A stretch of DNA of 64,000 nucleotides from Reyranella sp. CPCC 100927. Its GTDB lineage: Bacteria; Pseudomonadota; Alphaproteobacteria; Reyranellales; Reyranellaceae. The notes below the pieces were generated by a model, which saw nothing but the letters and a program-made list of their open reading frames with translations, was not told the DNA's origin and made no database searches. Where the stretch lies: assembly GCF_007859315.1 (NCBI RefSeq), contig NZ_VOHA01000001.1, forward strand, positions 62,001 through 126,000. Reading direction: 5' to 3'. A program made the position numbers and the translations under genes. Shown here piece after piece: positions 35,519 through 43,648 of the stretch. Numbering within the stretch: position 1 is the first letter of the stretch; each line of letters begins with the position of its first letter.

Positions 35519-36169
35519 ATGGCGGAACTTCGTCCTGTTTTCACGCTCGCCGATGCGCGGGACACCATTGTCGAGGCGGCGTTGATCGCGTTCGCCGAGG
35601 CGGGATTTCACGGCGCCACGATGCGCGACATCGCCCATCGCGCGGGCGTGTCACAGGGGCTGGTGCACCATCACTTCAAGGGCAAGGAGGCGCTGTGGAA
35701 TTTCGTCGGTGAGCGCATCTCAGCCGATTTCCTGGCCTATGTCGGGGAAGCCCTGGCACCGGGCGAGCCTGGTCCCGATACGGTGCCGCAGGCGCTGCGC
35801 CGCTACATGCAATACTGGAAAGAGCACCCGACCGCCTTTCGCTTCAATCTGTGGCGCCTGCTCGAGGGCGCCACGGCGGAACGCAGGTCACGCTCGGTGT
35901 CCATCACAGGGCGCGGCGTGCCGCTGTTCAAGCAAGCGCAGGACGCCGGTTTCATCCGCAACGACATGCCGGCAGGCCTGGCCATGATCATTGCCGGCAG
36001 CCTTGTGCAGTTCTGGCTGCACAGCCAGACGGAGATCCGCGATGCGCTCGCCGTAACCGCCGCCGATGCGCTCGATGATTCGGATTTTCTCGAGCACGTC
36101 CTGGATCTCATCCGCCCGCCTGCAGGCATGAACCGTCGCGGGTCCTCCAAGGGACGGAGACGATCGTGA
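35519..36169 (+). CDS. TetR/AcrR family transcriptional regulator
   Basis: A 216-residue regulator. The N-terminal HTH (about 12-60) reads TIVEAALIAFAEAGFHGATMRDIAHRAGVSQGLVHHHFKGKEALW; the rest is a helical ligand domain. ATG 35519 is used; a GTG four codons upstream is in frame and neither has a strong ribosome site. It is divergent from the TonB receptor with a double palindrome between, so it probably senses the imported compound or a product. The following gene's GTG overlaps its stop. Confidence 0.92.
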   Translation: MAELRPVFTLADARDTIVEAALIAFAEAGFHGATMRDIAHRAGVSQGLVHHHFKGKEALWNFVGERISADFLAYVGEALAPGEPGPDTVPQALRRYMQYWKEHPTAFRFNLWRLLEGATAERRSRSVSITGRGVPLFKQAQDAGFIRNDMPAGLAMIIAGSLVQFWLHSQTEIRDALAVTAADALDDSDFLEHVLDLIRPPAGMNRRGSSKGRRRS

Positions 36170-36582
36170 GCACGTTCCAGTTCGAGCTCCATGACATCTC
36201 GGATTTTCCGATCGTCCGGATCAGCGTGAATGGGCTGCCGGCCGGCTATACGCGGACGTGGGTGCCGGAAATGGACGCGCTCGTTCAGCGCGGCGATCCG
36301 TTCGTCCTGGTGCTCGTGGACGGCCACGGCGAGGACAGTCCGCAGGACCGCAAGAGCAAGGCGCAGTGGATCAAGGTCAACAAAGGGGCCTTCGCGGCGT
36401 CGTGCCGCGGCTTCGTCAGTGTCGAGCCCAGCCTCGCGAAGCGGCTGGCGCTGCGGGCGCAGGGCGCCATCATTGCCAGGACCTTCGGGCTGAACTTTGT
36501 CGCGGCGCGCGACCTCGCCGAGGCTGAAACAGCCGCGCGGCGATTGCTGGCCGGTGAAGTCGATGTCGACGGCGGCGAATAG
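36166..36582 (+). CDS. conserved-looking protein of unknown function (GTG start)
   Basis: A 138-residue soluble protein starting with GTG at 36166, which overlaps the TetR stop (GTGA) and is preceded by GGACGGAGA. The pattern is alternating strands and helices: FQFELHDISDFPIVRISVNGLP, PFVLVLVDGHGEDSPQDRKSKAQWIKVNK and LAKRLALRAQGAIIARTFGLNFVAA. A SpoIIAA/STAS-like fold is possible but I cannot support it firmly. Translational coupling to the TetR gene suggests a shared role in the regulated function. Confidence 0.7.
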   Translation: MSTFQFELHDISDFPIVRISVNGLPAGYTRTWVPEMDALVQRGDPFVLVLVDGHGEDSPQDRKSKAQWIKVNKGAFAASCRGFVSVEPSLAKRLALRAQGAIIARTFGLNFVAARDLAEAETAARRLLAGEVDVDGGE

Positions 36583-36850
36583 GACGGAACCCGCCTACCT
36601 GCGTCTGGGCCGGTACCGGCTGCGCATACCGGCGCGGCGCAGCGTCCGCATCGCATTGAGCGCGCTGCTGCTGGTGCGTGGCCTGATCCCGACCCCGACC
36701 AGCCCGATCCTGCTGTCCGCCGCCGTCACGCTCCTGTCCGTCGACCTGCCCAGGCTGCGGCGCTGGCGTCGTCGCCTCGTCGTGCGGATCCGGCGCCGGC
36801 GGCGGCCCCGTCCAGCTCGGTCGCTGGCCGCCGGCCGGGCGCCCGCATAG
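36563..36850 (+). CDS. small Arg-rich membrane protein, unknown
   Basis: A 95-residue frame from ATG 36563, overlapping the previous gene by 20 bp. It has an Arg-rich N-terminal part, one or two hydrophobic stretches (ALSALLLVRGLIPTPTSPILLSAAVTLLSVDL, about 29-60) and a very basic C-terminus with a run of Arg residues. Gene-like features are the overlap and the membrane segment. The high Arg content could also be a by-product of GC-rich DNA, so this may not be a real gene. No family recognised. Confidence 0.4.
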   Translation: MSTAANRTEPAYLRLGRYRLRIPARRSVRIALSALLLVRGLIPTPTSPILLSAAVTLLSVDLPRLRRWRRRLVVRIRRRRRPRPARSLAAGRAPA

Positions 36851-36876
36851 GGCGAGCATCGGTGCCGCCAAGGGGC

Positions 36877-36890
36877 TACAATCGGCGGCC
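36877..36890 (+). promoter_or_regulatory. candidate -10 for leaderless cobS transcript
   Basis: TACAAT at 36877-36882 lies 9 bases before the cobS ATG, where transcription would start at or next to the start codon. No Shine-Dalgarno sequence precedes that ATG. The -35 region is not clear. Confidence 0.35.
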
Positions 36891-37727
36891 ATGGCCAGTG
36901 ACAGTCCCGACCCCGTCGACTCTTCCGCCCGCCCCGCCCCGCGCACGCTCGAAGACTGGCTGCAGGCGGTTGGCGAAGCGGCTGCCTTCTTCACCTGCCT
37001 GCCCCTGGGTCGCGGCGCGCCGCGGTTTCGCGCCGTCGATACGCTGCCCATCTGGCCGGTCGTGGGCCTGGCCATCGGCCTTGCCGCCGGGATCGATCTT
37101 GCCATCGCGCGCTGGCTGGGCGCGGCGCCGTGGCTGGCCGCCGTCGTGGGCCTGCTGACGGCTGTGGTCCTCACCGGCGCGTTGCATGAAGACGGGCTGG
37201 CCGACACCACCGATGCGTTCGGTGTCGCCAACGCCGACCGCACGCGGCGGCTGGAGATCCTGCGCGACAGTCGCATCGGCACATACGGTGCCCTGGCACT
37301 GATGTTCTCCTTGCTGCTGCGGGTCGCGGCGCTGACGCAGATCATCGTCGTTGCCGGCACCGGCGGCGGTCTCCTGGCGTTGGCGGCGACGCACGCCCTG
37401 TCGCGCGGCGCCATGGTATGGCCGATCAACGGCTCAAAACCGGCGCGATCCGACGGGCTGGGCGCAGCGCTGGGGTCACCCCCGGCGGCAATTGCCGGCT
37501 GGACCCTGGCGGTCGGCGGCGGCATCGCCTTCGTCGCGCTGCTCGCCGTGGCGCCGCTGGCGGCCCTGCTGTCGGCGCCGCTGGCCGTGGCGCTGGCGGC
37601 CGGTGTCACATCGGTGGCGCGCCAGCGGATCGGCGGCTATACCGGCGACACTTTGGGCGCGACCCAGCAGGTGGTGGAGATCGCCGTGCTGGCGCTGGTA
37701 GCGCTTTGTGTCGGTGGAGGGCGTTGA
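36891..37727 (+). CDS. cobS: adenosylcobinamide-GDP ribazoletransferase
   Basis: Integral membrane enzyme, 278 residues, joining adenosylcobinamide-GDP and alpha-ribazole to give cobalamin. The hallmark GALHEDGLADTTDAFG and DSRIGTYGALAL segments are intact, within about six membrane helices. The first 20 residues are a polar lead. The last base of its stop is the first base of the next start (TGATG), so the phosphatase gene is coupled to it. The pathway is completed by cobU downstream and cobT on the other strand. Confidence 0.96.
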   Translation: MASDSPDPVDSSARPAPRTLEDWLQAVGEAAAFFTCLPLGRGAPRFRAVDTLPIWPVVGLAIGLAAGIDLAIARWLGAAPWLAAVVGLLTAVVLTGALHEDGLADTTDAFGVANADRTRRLEILRDSRIGTYGALALMFSLLLRVAALTQIIVVAGTGGGLLALAATHALSRGAMVWPINGSKPARSDGLGAALGSPPAAIAGWTLAVGGGIAFVALLAVAPLAALLSAPLAVALAAGVTSVARQRIGGYTGDTLGATQQVVEIAVLALVALCVGGGR

Positions 37728-38380
37728 TGGCGGCGGTGAACGGCAATGCGGTGACGCGCTGGTGGTGGGTGCGCCATGCGCCGGTGCCGAACCCGGAGGG
37801 CCGCTGCTACGGCCAGCAGGACAAGGACTGCGACACCTCCAACGAGGCATTGTTCCGCCATCAGGCGCGCATGCTGCCGGGCGGCGCCGTGTGGATCACC
37901 AGCGGCCTGCTGCGCGCCAAGCGGACGGCGACGGTTCTGGGCTCGTGCGGAGCCGATTACTGCCAGCCGCTCGAGGAGACCCGTTTCAACGAGCAGCATT
38001 TCGGCGACTGGCAGGGGCGCACCTACGTCGACCTGCGCATCGATAACACCCATCTGTTCTGGCTCGGCGCGCCCGCCGTGCGGACGCCGGGCGGCGAGAG
38101 CTTCGTCGATCTGTTCGAGCGCACGCGCGCCGGCATTCTCGATCACACCGCGCAGCATCGCGGCCGGGACATCGTGGCCGTCACGCATGGCGGCACGATC
38201 CGCGCCGCCATCGCGCATGCGATGACGCTGGACCCGGAGCAGGCAGTGCGTTTCGAGGTCGACAATGTCTCGGTGTCGTTGATCGAACACTACGAGCATG
38301 CCGATCCCGACCATGCCTGGCGGGTGGTGTTCACCAACGTGATGCCCGTCGAGCACCGCCTCCACCGCGCGCTGGCGTGA
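37727..38380 (+). CDS. histidine phosphatase family protein, probable alpha-ribazole phosphatase
   Basis: A 217-residue phosphoglycerate-mutase-like phosphatase. The N-terminal motif is WWWVRHAPVPN (catalytic His in RHA instead of the common RHG), and VAVTHGGTIRAAIAH carries the second His. EQHFGDWQGRTY is the acid-bearing segment. Its place between cobS and cobU and the GGAGG ribosome site inside cobS point to the CobC role, dephosphorylating alpha-ribazole phosphate or cobalamin phosphate. The name is inferred from context. Confidence 0.85.
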   Translation: MAAVNGNAVTRWWWVRHAPVPNPEGRCYGQQDKDCDTSNEALFRHQARMLPGGAVWITSGLLRAKRTATVLGSCGADYCQPLEETRFNEQHFGDWQGRTYVDLRIDNTHLFWLGAPAVRTPGGESFVDLFERTRAGILDHTAQHRGRDIVAVTHGGTIRAAIAHAMTLDPEQAVRFEVDNVSVSLIEHYEHADPDHAWRVVFTNVMPVEHRLHRALA

Positions 38381-38387
38381 GCCGTCG

Positions 38388-38933
38388 ATGCCCGGCACGA
38401 CGCTGGTGTTGGGGGGCGCGCGTTCGGGCAAGAGCACGTATGCCGAACGGCTGGTCGATGGCACCGCGCAGGGCGGCGCGCCGCGACCGTCGCTGCTGAT
38501 CGCCACTGCCGATCTGGCTGACAGCGCCCGCCATGGCGATGCCGAGATGGCGGCCCGCGTTGCGCTGCATCGCGCGCGGCGCGGGGTCCACTGGCAGACC
38601 ATCGAGGAGCCGGTCGAGCTTGCCGCCGCGTTGCGGCGTCACGCCGATGCGCGGACGGTCCTGGTCGACTGTCTGACCTTGTGGCTCTCCAACCTGATGC
38701 TGCGCGATCGCGACGTCGTGGCGGCGGGCGACGCGTTGGTGGCGGCGCTGGCCGACATGCGATCCGATGTCGTGCTGGTGGCCAACGAGGTCGGGCTGGG
38801 CATCGTGCCCGACAATGCATTGGCCCGCCGCTTTCGTGACGATGCCGGGCGGTTGAACATGCGCGTGGCGCAGCAGGCAGAGCGCGTCGTGTTCATGGTG
38901 GCCGGCCTGCCGATGACAGTCAAAGGCGCCTGA
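38388..38933 (+). CDS. cobU: bifunctional adenosylcobinamide kinase/guanylyltransferase
   Basis: A 181-residue enzyme. The P-loop is LGGARSGKST (residues 8-17), and the guanylylated His is His61 in ARVALHRARRG. LVDCLTLWLSNLML is the Walker-B-like segment, and VANEVGLGIVPDNALARRFRDDAGRLNM is typical of the family. The start is 7 bp after the phosphatase stop. It ends 6 bp from the convergent glmS stop. Confidence 0.96.
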   Translation: MPGTTLVLGGARSGKSTYAERLVDGTAQGGAPRPSLLIATADLADSARHGDAEMAARVALHRARRGVHWQTIEEPVELAAALRRHADARTVLVDCLTLWLSNLMLRDRDVVAAGDALVAALADMRSDVVLVANEVGLGIVPDNALARRFRDDAGRLNMRVAQQAERVVFMVAGLPMTVKGA

Positions 38934-38939
38934 ACCGCG

Positions 38940-40757
38940 TCATTCGACGGTGACCGACTTGGCGAGGTTGCGCGGCTTGTCGATGTCGCGCCCCTTCTGC
39001 AGGGCCACGTGATACGCGAGCAGCTGCAGGGGGATGTTCAGGAGAATCGGATCGAGTTCCGGTTCCGATCGCGGGACATCGAAGCGTCCCTCGACGCTCA
39101 CGGGCAGATCGCCGGCGTGGGTGATCGCCAGGATCGGACCGCCGCGGGCGCGGATCTCCTCGACCGTCGAGATGTTCTTGGTGAACAGATCGTCGCGCGG
39201 CATGACCACGATCGTGGGCGTCTGTGGTGTGATCAGGGCCAGCGGGCCGTGCTTGAGCTCGGAGGCGGGATAGGCCTCGGCGTGCAGATAGCTCACCTCC
39301 TTGAGCTTGAGCGCGCCTTCCATGGCCACGGCATAGCCGGCGGCCCGGCCGATGAAATAGGCATGCTCGCAGGCGAGGAGTTGTCGGGCGAGCTCGGCAA
39401 TCTCGGCATCGCGGGCCAGGATGCTCTCGATCTGGACGGGCAGTTCCGACAGTGCCTTCAGCAGACGTCCACCGTGCGCGGTTGACAGGTCGCGGATTCG
39501 CCCGAGGTGAAGGGCGAGCAGGGCGAAGGCCATCACGGTGCAAGTGAACGTCTTGGTCGACACCACCGAGACCTCGGGTCCGGCATGCAGGTAGATGCCG
39601 CGGCCGCACTCGCGCGCAATGGTGCTGCCGACGACGTTGACGATGCCCAGCACCCGTCCACCCTTGCGTTTGACCTCCTGCACCGCGGCCAGCGTATCGA
39701 ACGTTTCACCGGACTGGCTGACGGCGATGTAGAGCGTGTCGGGCTCGATCACGGGGTTGCGGTAGCGGAACTCCGAGGCCGGCTCGGCATGGGCGGGAAG
39801 GCGCGCCAGCTGTTCGATCAGGTGGGCGCCCATCGTTGCGGAGATGCAGGCCGAGCCGCAGCCGAGGATCTTGATGCGCCGCACCTCCAGCAACTCGCGC
39901 GCATCCAGCGCCAGACCGCCCAGATGCGCGGTCTGGAAGCGCGGTTCGAGGCGGCCGCTCAGCGTGCGCCGTGCGGCATCGGGCTGTTCGGCGATCTCCT
40001 TGCGCATGAAGTGGTCGAAGTCGAGCTTGTCGAAGGCGTCGTCGGTCCAGGCGATGGTCGATGCCGTCTTGGCCGTCGGATCGCCCTCCAGCGTCGACGT
40101 CTCGAACCCGTCGGCGCGCAGGACGGCGACCTCGCCGTCGTCGAGATGAACGACGCTCTGCGTGTGGCGCACGAGGGCAGACGGGTCCGAGGCGACGAAC
40201 ATTTCGCGGTCGCCGATTCCCAGCACCACCGGGCTGCCGTTGCGCGCCACGACGAGCGCGTTCGGTCGCGTCGCGTCGAGCACAGCCAGGCCATAGGCGC
40301 CCACCACCATCTGCAGGGCCGCACGCACCGCGCCTTCCAGCGAGTCGTGCGGCATCTTCGCGATCAGGTGGGCCAGGACTTCCGTGTCGGTCTCGGAGCG
40401 AAACACGATGCCTTCCGCCGCGAGGCGTCGGCGCAGGGCGGTCGCGTTCTCGATGATGCCGTTATGGATCACGGCGATCCGGTTGGCGCTGTCGCAGTGC
40501 GGATGGGCATTGCGGTCGCTGGGCTCGCCGTGGGTTGCCCAGCGGGTGTGGGCGATGCCGGGCGATCCCTTGAAGCGGTCCGGCAGGATCTTCTCCAGGT
40601 CGCGGACGCGGCCTTTGCATTTGGCCACGCGCAGCTCGCCTGCCCGCGCGACCGCGATGCCGGCCGAGTCATAGCCGCGGTATTCCAGGCGATGGAGGCC
40701 TTCCATCAGGATGGGGGCGGCGTCACGTTTGCCGATGTAACCAACGATCCCGCACAT
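38940..40757 (-). CDS. glmS: glutamine--fructose-6-phosphate aminotransferase (isomerizing)
   Basis: Makes glucosamine-6-phosphate for peptidoglycan and LPS. The 605 residues begin MCGIVGYIG with nucleophile Cys2 exposed after Met removal. The glutaminase domain (1-240) has HTRWATHGEPSDRNAHPH. Two SIS isomerase domains follow (about 285-425 and 455-595), with CGSACISATMG, SQSGETFDTLAA and the C-terminal AYHVALQKGRDIDKPRNLAKSVTVE. In the CGSAC motif Ala replaces the usual Thr or Ser. A small conserved-looking gene is 13 bp upstream. glmU is not adjacent. Confidence 0.97.
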   Translation of the reverse strand: MCGIVGYIGKRDAAPILMEGLHRLEYRGYDSAGIAVARAGELRVAKCKGRVRDLEKILPDRFKGSPGIAHTRWATHGEPSDRNAHPHCDSANRIAVIHNGIIENATALRRRLAAEGIVFRSETDTEVLAHLIAKMPHDSLEGAVRAALQMVVGAYGLAVLDATRPNALVVARNGSPVVLGIGDREMFVASDPSALVRHTQSVVHLDDGEVAVLRADGFETSTLEGDPTAKTASTIAWTDDAFDKLDFDHFMRKEIAEQPDAARRTLSGRLEPRFQTAHLGGLALDARELLEVRRIKILGCGSACISATMGAHLIEQLARLPAHAEPASEFRYRNPVIEPDTLYIAVSQSGETFDTLAAVQEVKRKGGRVLGIVNVVGSTIARECGRGIYLHAGPEVSVVSTKTFTCTVMAFALLALHLGRIRDLSTAHGGRLLKALSELPVQIESILARDAEIAELARQLLACEHAYFIGRAAGYAVAMEGALKLKEVSYLHAEAYPASELKHGPLALITPQTPTIVVMPRDDLFTKNISTVEEIRARGGPILAITHAGDLPVSVEGRFDVPRSEPELDPILLNIPLQLLAYHVALQKGRDIDKPRNLAKSVTVE

Positions 40758-40770
40758 GCGGCGTCTCTCC

Positions 40771-41043
40771 TCAACCGTAGATCACGCGGCGCAGTTGCCG
40801 CTCGCTGTAAGCCGGGGCGCGAAATCGCCAGCGTGCCAACTCGACGCTGAGCCGGTCGAAGATCGCGCTGTTGGACAGGCCTTCCTGCTGCAGGCTGCGG
40901 TGGCGGCGGCGCACGAAGTCCTCGGGTTGCTCCGACAGGAACGCCAGCACCTCGTCGACCACCTTGGCCGCCTCGGGCGCGGTCAAACGGCTCGTCCGCA
41001 CCAGATGCGCCACCAGCTCCTCCAGCTCGTTCGGCTCCGACAT
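40771..41043 (-). CDS. small conserved-looking protein upstream of glmS
   Basis: A 90-residue soluble, helical protein ending RFRAPAYSERQLRRVIYG, with FVRRRHRSLQQEGLSNSAIFDRLSVELARW before it. I recall similar short unannotated proteins with the [RQ]-L-R-R-[VIL]-I-Y-G ending in other Proteobacteria, but no function. The spacing of 13 bp to glmS suggests one transcript. The charged, arginine-rich C-terminus suggests nucleic-acid or protein binding (inference). Confidence 0.7.
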   Translation of the reverse strand: MSEPNELEELVAHLVRTSRLTAPEAAKVVDEVLAFLSEQPEDFVRRRHRSLQQEGLSNSAIFDRLSVELARWRFRAPAYSERQLRRVIYG

Positions 41044-41093
41044 GGCTCAGGATCCTGGTTCAGGTCATGGAAAGCAAAGATTTTGCCCGAAAT

Positions 41094-41109
41094 CGGGCAG
41101 GAATGGTCA
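41094..41109. promoter_or_regulatory. 16-bp palindrome upstream of the glmS operon
   Basis: TGCCCGA (41094-41100), AA, TCGGGCA (41103-41109) is a perfect 7-bp inverted repeat. It lies in the 190-bp gap between the small gene before glmS and the divergent EamA gene. It could be an operator for either. Otherwise I see nothing coding in this gap. Confidence 0.35.
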
Positions 41110-41233
41110 AATACCACCACCGGAAGCCACTGAAAGTCTGGGCTGCAGGTTGGCAGCAATTTCTTGCGGGATGGCGGATGGTGCGGAGCGGGCGCCGGCG
41201 ATAGGTCTGCTTCCGGTGCAGCGGAGTTGATCG

Positions 41234-42163
41234 ATGCCGTCTTCCTCGTCGCGTTCCATGGGTGGTGCCGAGTGGCTGCTGCTCATCGCCTTGTCCGTGC
41301 TGTGGGGCGGCTCGTTCCTGTTCGGCAAGGTCGCGGTGGGCGAGATCCCGCCGCTGTCGGTGACCCTGGGACGTGTCGCGCTGGCGGCGGTGGCGCTGAA
41401 CCTGCTGCTGCTGGTGCTGGGGCAGCGTTTGCCGACCGATCGCGTCAGCTGGCTCGCCTTCATCGGCATGGGATTTCTCAACAACGTCCTGCCCTTCACC
41501 CTGATCTTCTGGGGCCAGATGCAAATCGGGGCCGGGCTCGCCTCGATTCTCAACGCCACGACGCCGCTGTGGACCGTCGTCGTCGCACATCTGCTGACCA
41601 GCGATGAGAAGATGAATGCCGGCAAACTGGCGGGTGTGCTGCTCGGCATCGCCGGCGTTGCCGCCCTGATCGGTCCCTCGGCCGTGGCCGGCTTCAGCGG
41701 CGACGTACCGGCGATGATCGCGGTCGTGCTGGCAACCCTGTCCTATGCCTTCGCCGGTATCTTCGGTCGTCGCTTCGCCCGCATGGGATTGGCGCCGCTG
41801 TCGGTCGCAACTGGACAGGTCACGGCGGCGACCATCATGATGCTGCCGCTGGCGCTGGCGGTTGATCGCCCCTGGCTGCTGGCACCGCCCGGCACCACCG
41901 CCATCGCCGCGCTGGTCGGCCTCGCCGTCATCAGCACGGCGCTGGCCTACGTCATCTATTTCCGCCTGCTGGCGACAGCGGGTGCGACCAACCTGCTGCT
42001 GGTCACGTTCCTGATTCCACCCAGCGCGCTGGCATTCGGCATGCTGCTGCTGGACGAGCCCCTGCTGTCGCGGCACGTGGTCGGCCTTGTCCTGATCGGC
42101 GGCGGGTTGGTGGCGATCGATGGCAGGCTGTGGCGGCGCGTGCGCGCTGCAAAGGAAGCGTGA
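41234..42163 (+). CDS. DMT superfamily (EamA) transporter
   Basis: A 309-residue membrane protein with ten helices in two EamA repeats. LSVLWGGSFLFGKVAVGEIPPLSVTLGRVALA and NVLPFTLIFWGQMQIGAGLASILNATTPLWTVVVAHLL are classic first-repeat sequences. GGAG lies 8 bases before the ATG. It is a different branch from the transporter at 26646. Substrate unknown, probably an export of small metabolites. Confidence 0.92.
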   Translation: MPSSSSRSMGGAEWLLLIALSVLWGGSFLFGKVAVGEIPPLSVTLGRVALAAVALNLLLLVLGQRLPTDRVSWLAFIGMGFLNNVLPFTLIFWGQMQIGAGLASILNATTPLWTVVVAHLLTSDEKMNAGKLAGVLLGIAGVAALIGPSAVAGFSGDVPAMIAVVLATLSYAFAGIFGRRFARMGLAPLSVATGQVTAATIMMLPLALAVDRPWLLAPPGTTAIAALVGLAVISTALAYVIYFRLLATAGATNLLLVTFLIPPSALAFGMLLLDEPLLSRHVVGLVLIGGGLVAIDGRLWRRVRAAKEA

Positions 42164-42216
42164 CCGACCCTACGTCTTAGCGATGGCACGGCAACGACGG
42201 CAGGTTATGCTGTTGC

Positions 42217-42705
42217 ATGCGCGTGCGTGATGTGGGTACCGACCTCATGGTCGACGATCACCCGACCCTTGATCGGTGGGTCGGGATCTTCAATTTCGCC
42301 ATTGCCGGCTTCTGCGTCTACATCGCCTACGACAACTATCGTCCCGGCGGCGAATGGCGCGATATGCTCCTGCTCCTGGTCATGCCCTTCGCCGGCCTGA
42401 TCGCCCTGCTGGGGCTGTGGCGGGCGGTGGCTCGGCCGGACACCCGTCTGCATGTCGATGGTGCCCAGGGCGTTGTCTCCCTGGTCCGCCGCACGGTCCT
42501 GCATCGCACGACGAGCCGCTGGACGGCGGCCGAAATCACGGGCTTCGCCCGGGCGCAGCGCCCGGGTCGCGACGGCGAGCTCGTGTATCGCCTGAGGCTC
42601 GACCTGGCGGATGGCACATCGTTGCCGGCAGCAACGCTGTGGAACCCCGACCGCATCGCGATCGATACCGTGATCGCGCGCGCTCATGTTCTGCTCGGCA
42701 AGTGA
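42217..42705 (+). CDS. hypothetical membrane protein with PH-like tail
   Basis: A 162-residue protein with two hydrophobic helices near the N-terminus (WVGIFNFAIAGFCVYIAY and MLLLLVMPFAGLIALLGLW). A beta-rich soluble tail follows (RLHVDGAQGVVSLVRRTVLHRTTSRWTAAEITGFAR...), of a kind often seen in bacterial PH-like or photosystem-assembly-like membrane proteins. The start could be 42217 or ATG 42247. Function unknown. Confidence 0.65.
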   Translation: MRVRDVGTDLMVDDHPTLDRWVGIFNFAIAGFCVYIAYDNYRPGGEWRDMLLLLVMPFAGLIALLGLWRAVARPDTRLHVDGAQGVVSLVRRTVLHRTTSRWTAAEITGFARAQRPGRDGELVYRLRLDLADGTSLPAATLWNPDRIAIDTVIARAHVLLGK

Positions 42706-42839
42706 GATTGCCGCTTTTGCCACATTTCTGCCCCGTGTGAGGCCGATGATTACCGGGCTCGGGAGTGCTATGGTACCGATGCTGCAGCCCAAAAAAAGGC
42801 GTCCCTCCGCCGGCTGTGGCCAGAAACGGAGAATAAAAT

Positions 42840-43535
42840 ATGCCGACGTCCCGTCCGACGCTGTCGCGTCGTTCCCTCGTCGCTTCGGCGGCGGCCCTCG
42901 TTCCCGCAATCGCTGCGGCACCGGCTCTGGCCGATGCCAAGCGCCAAGCACTGGTCAACGATGCTCTCGCCTCCGTGCAGCGCGTCATCGACAGCAAGGA
43001 ATTCCCCGAAGCCATCAATCAGCTGAAGCGCGCGCGGGGCGTGCTGATCCTGCCCAGCTTCACCCAGGCTGCATTCCTGATCGGTGGTGCCGGCGGCCGC
43101 GGCGTTCTGCTGGCCCGCAACGGCGCCAACGACTGGAGCTATCCGGCGTTTATGACCATGGGCTCCGGCAGCCTCGGCCTGCAGGTCGGCGGTCGCGTTC
43201 AGGAGATCCTGCTGATCGTGCTCACCGACAAGGGCCTGAACGCGCTGCTGGAGAGCAAGTTCAAGTTCGGCGCCGAAGGCGGTGTGACGGTGATCAATGC
43301 CGGCGTCGGCATTGCCGGTGCAACGACCGGTGCCGTGGGCGCCGACATCGTCGCCTATTCCAAGGCCAGTGGCCTGTATGTCGGCGCGGCCCTGGATGGT
43401 TCGTACCTGGAGCCTGACAACGACTGGAATGCGCTCTACTATGGTCAGGGTGCACGCGGCCGTGACGTGATCACGGAGCGTCGCTATACGAATCCCGGTG
43501 CCAACGGGCTGCGCCAGTACCTGGCGCGCTTCTGA
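42840..43535 (+). CDS. SYLF domain (Ysc84-like) lipid-binding protein, exported
   Basis: A 231-residue protein with an RR-containing signal (LSRRSLVASAAALVPAIAAAPALA) and a complete SYLF/Ysc84 domain. The domain shows ARGVLILPSFTQAAFLIGGAGGRGVLLARNGANDWSYPAFMTMGSGSLGLQVGG, KFKFGAEGGVTVINAGVGI and ADIVAYSKASGLYVGAALDGSYLEPD. Such domains bind phosphoinositide-type or other acidic lipids; bacterial roles are unclear. GGAG at 8 bases supports ATG 42840. A GC-rich hairpin follows the stop. Confidence 0.92.
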   Translation: MPTSRPTLSRRSLVASAAALVPAIAAAPALADAKRQALVNDALASVQRVIDSKEFPEAINQLKRARGVLILPSFTQAAFLIGGAGGRGVLLARNGANDWSYPAFMTMGSGSLGLQVGGRVQEILLIVLTDKGLNALLESKFKFGAEGGVTVINAGVGIAGATTGAVGADIVAYSKASGLYVGAALDGSYLEPDNDWNALYYGQGARGRDVITERRYTNPGANGLRQYLARF

Positions 43536-43544
43536 CCTTTCGTT

Positions 43545-43562
43545 CGCCCCGCCGTCGGGGCG
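43545..43562 (+). terminator. hairpin after the SYLF gene
   Basis: CGCCCCG (43545-43551), loop CCGT, CGGGGCG (43556-43562) begins 10 bases after the stop codon. No T-run follows, so any termination would be weak or Rho-assisted. Confidence 0.4.
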
Positions 43563-43648
43563 CACGCGTCCTTCTGGGACATGGCTCATCGTCGGGTGTT
43601 GCCGTGGCTACGCCCTCTTTTTTCATCTCGCGTTGAGAGTAGTTGCGC

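Noticed and set aside
32045-36900. Possible cobalamin riboswitch for the cob genes or the TonB receptor
   Set aside because: The leaders before cobT, the receptor and cobS are too short or lack the B12-box-like sequence. None was seen by eye.
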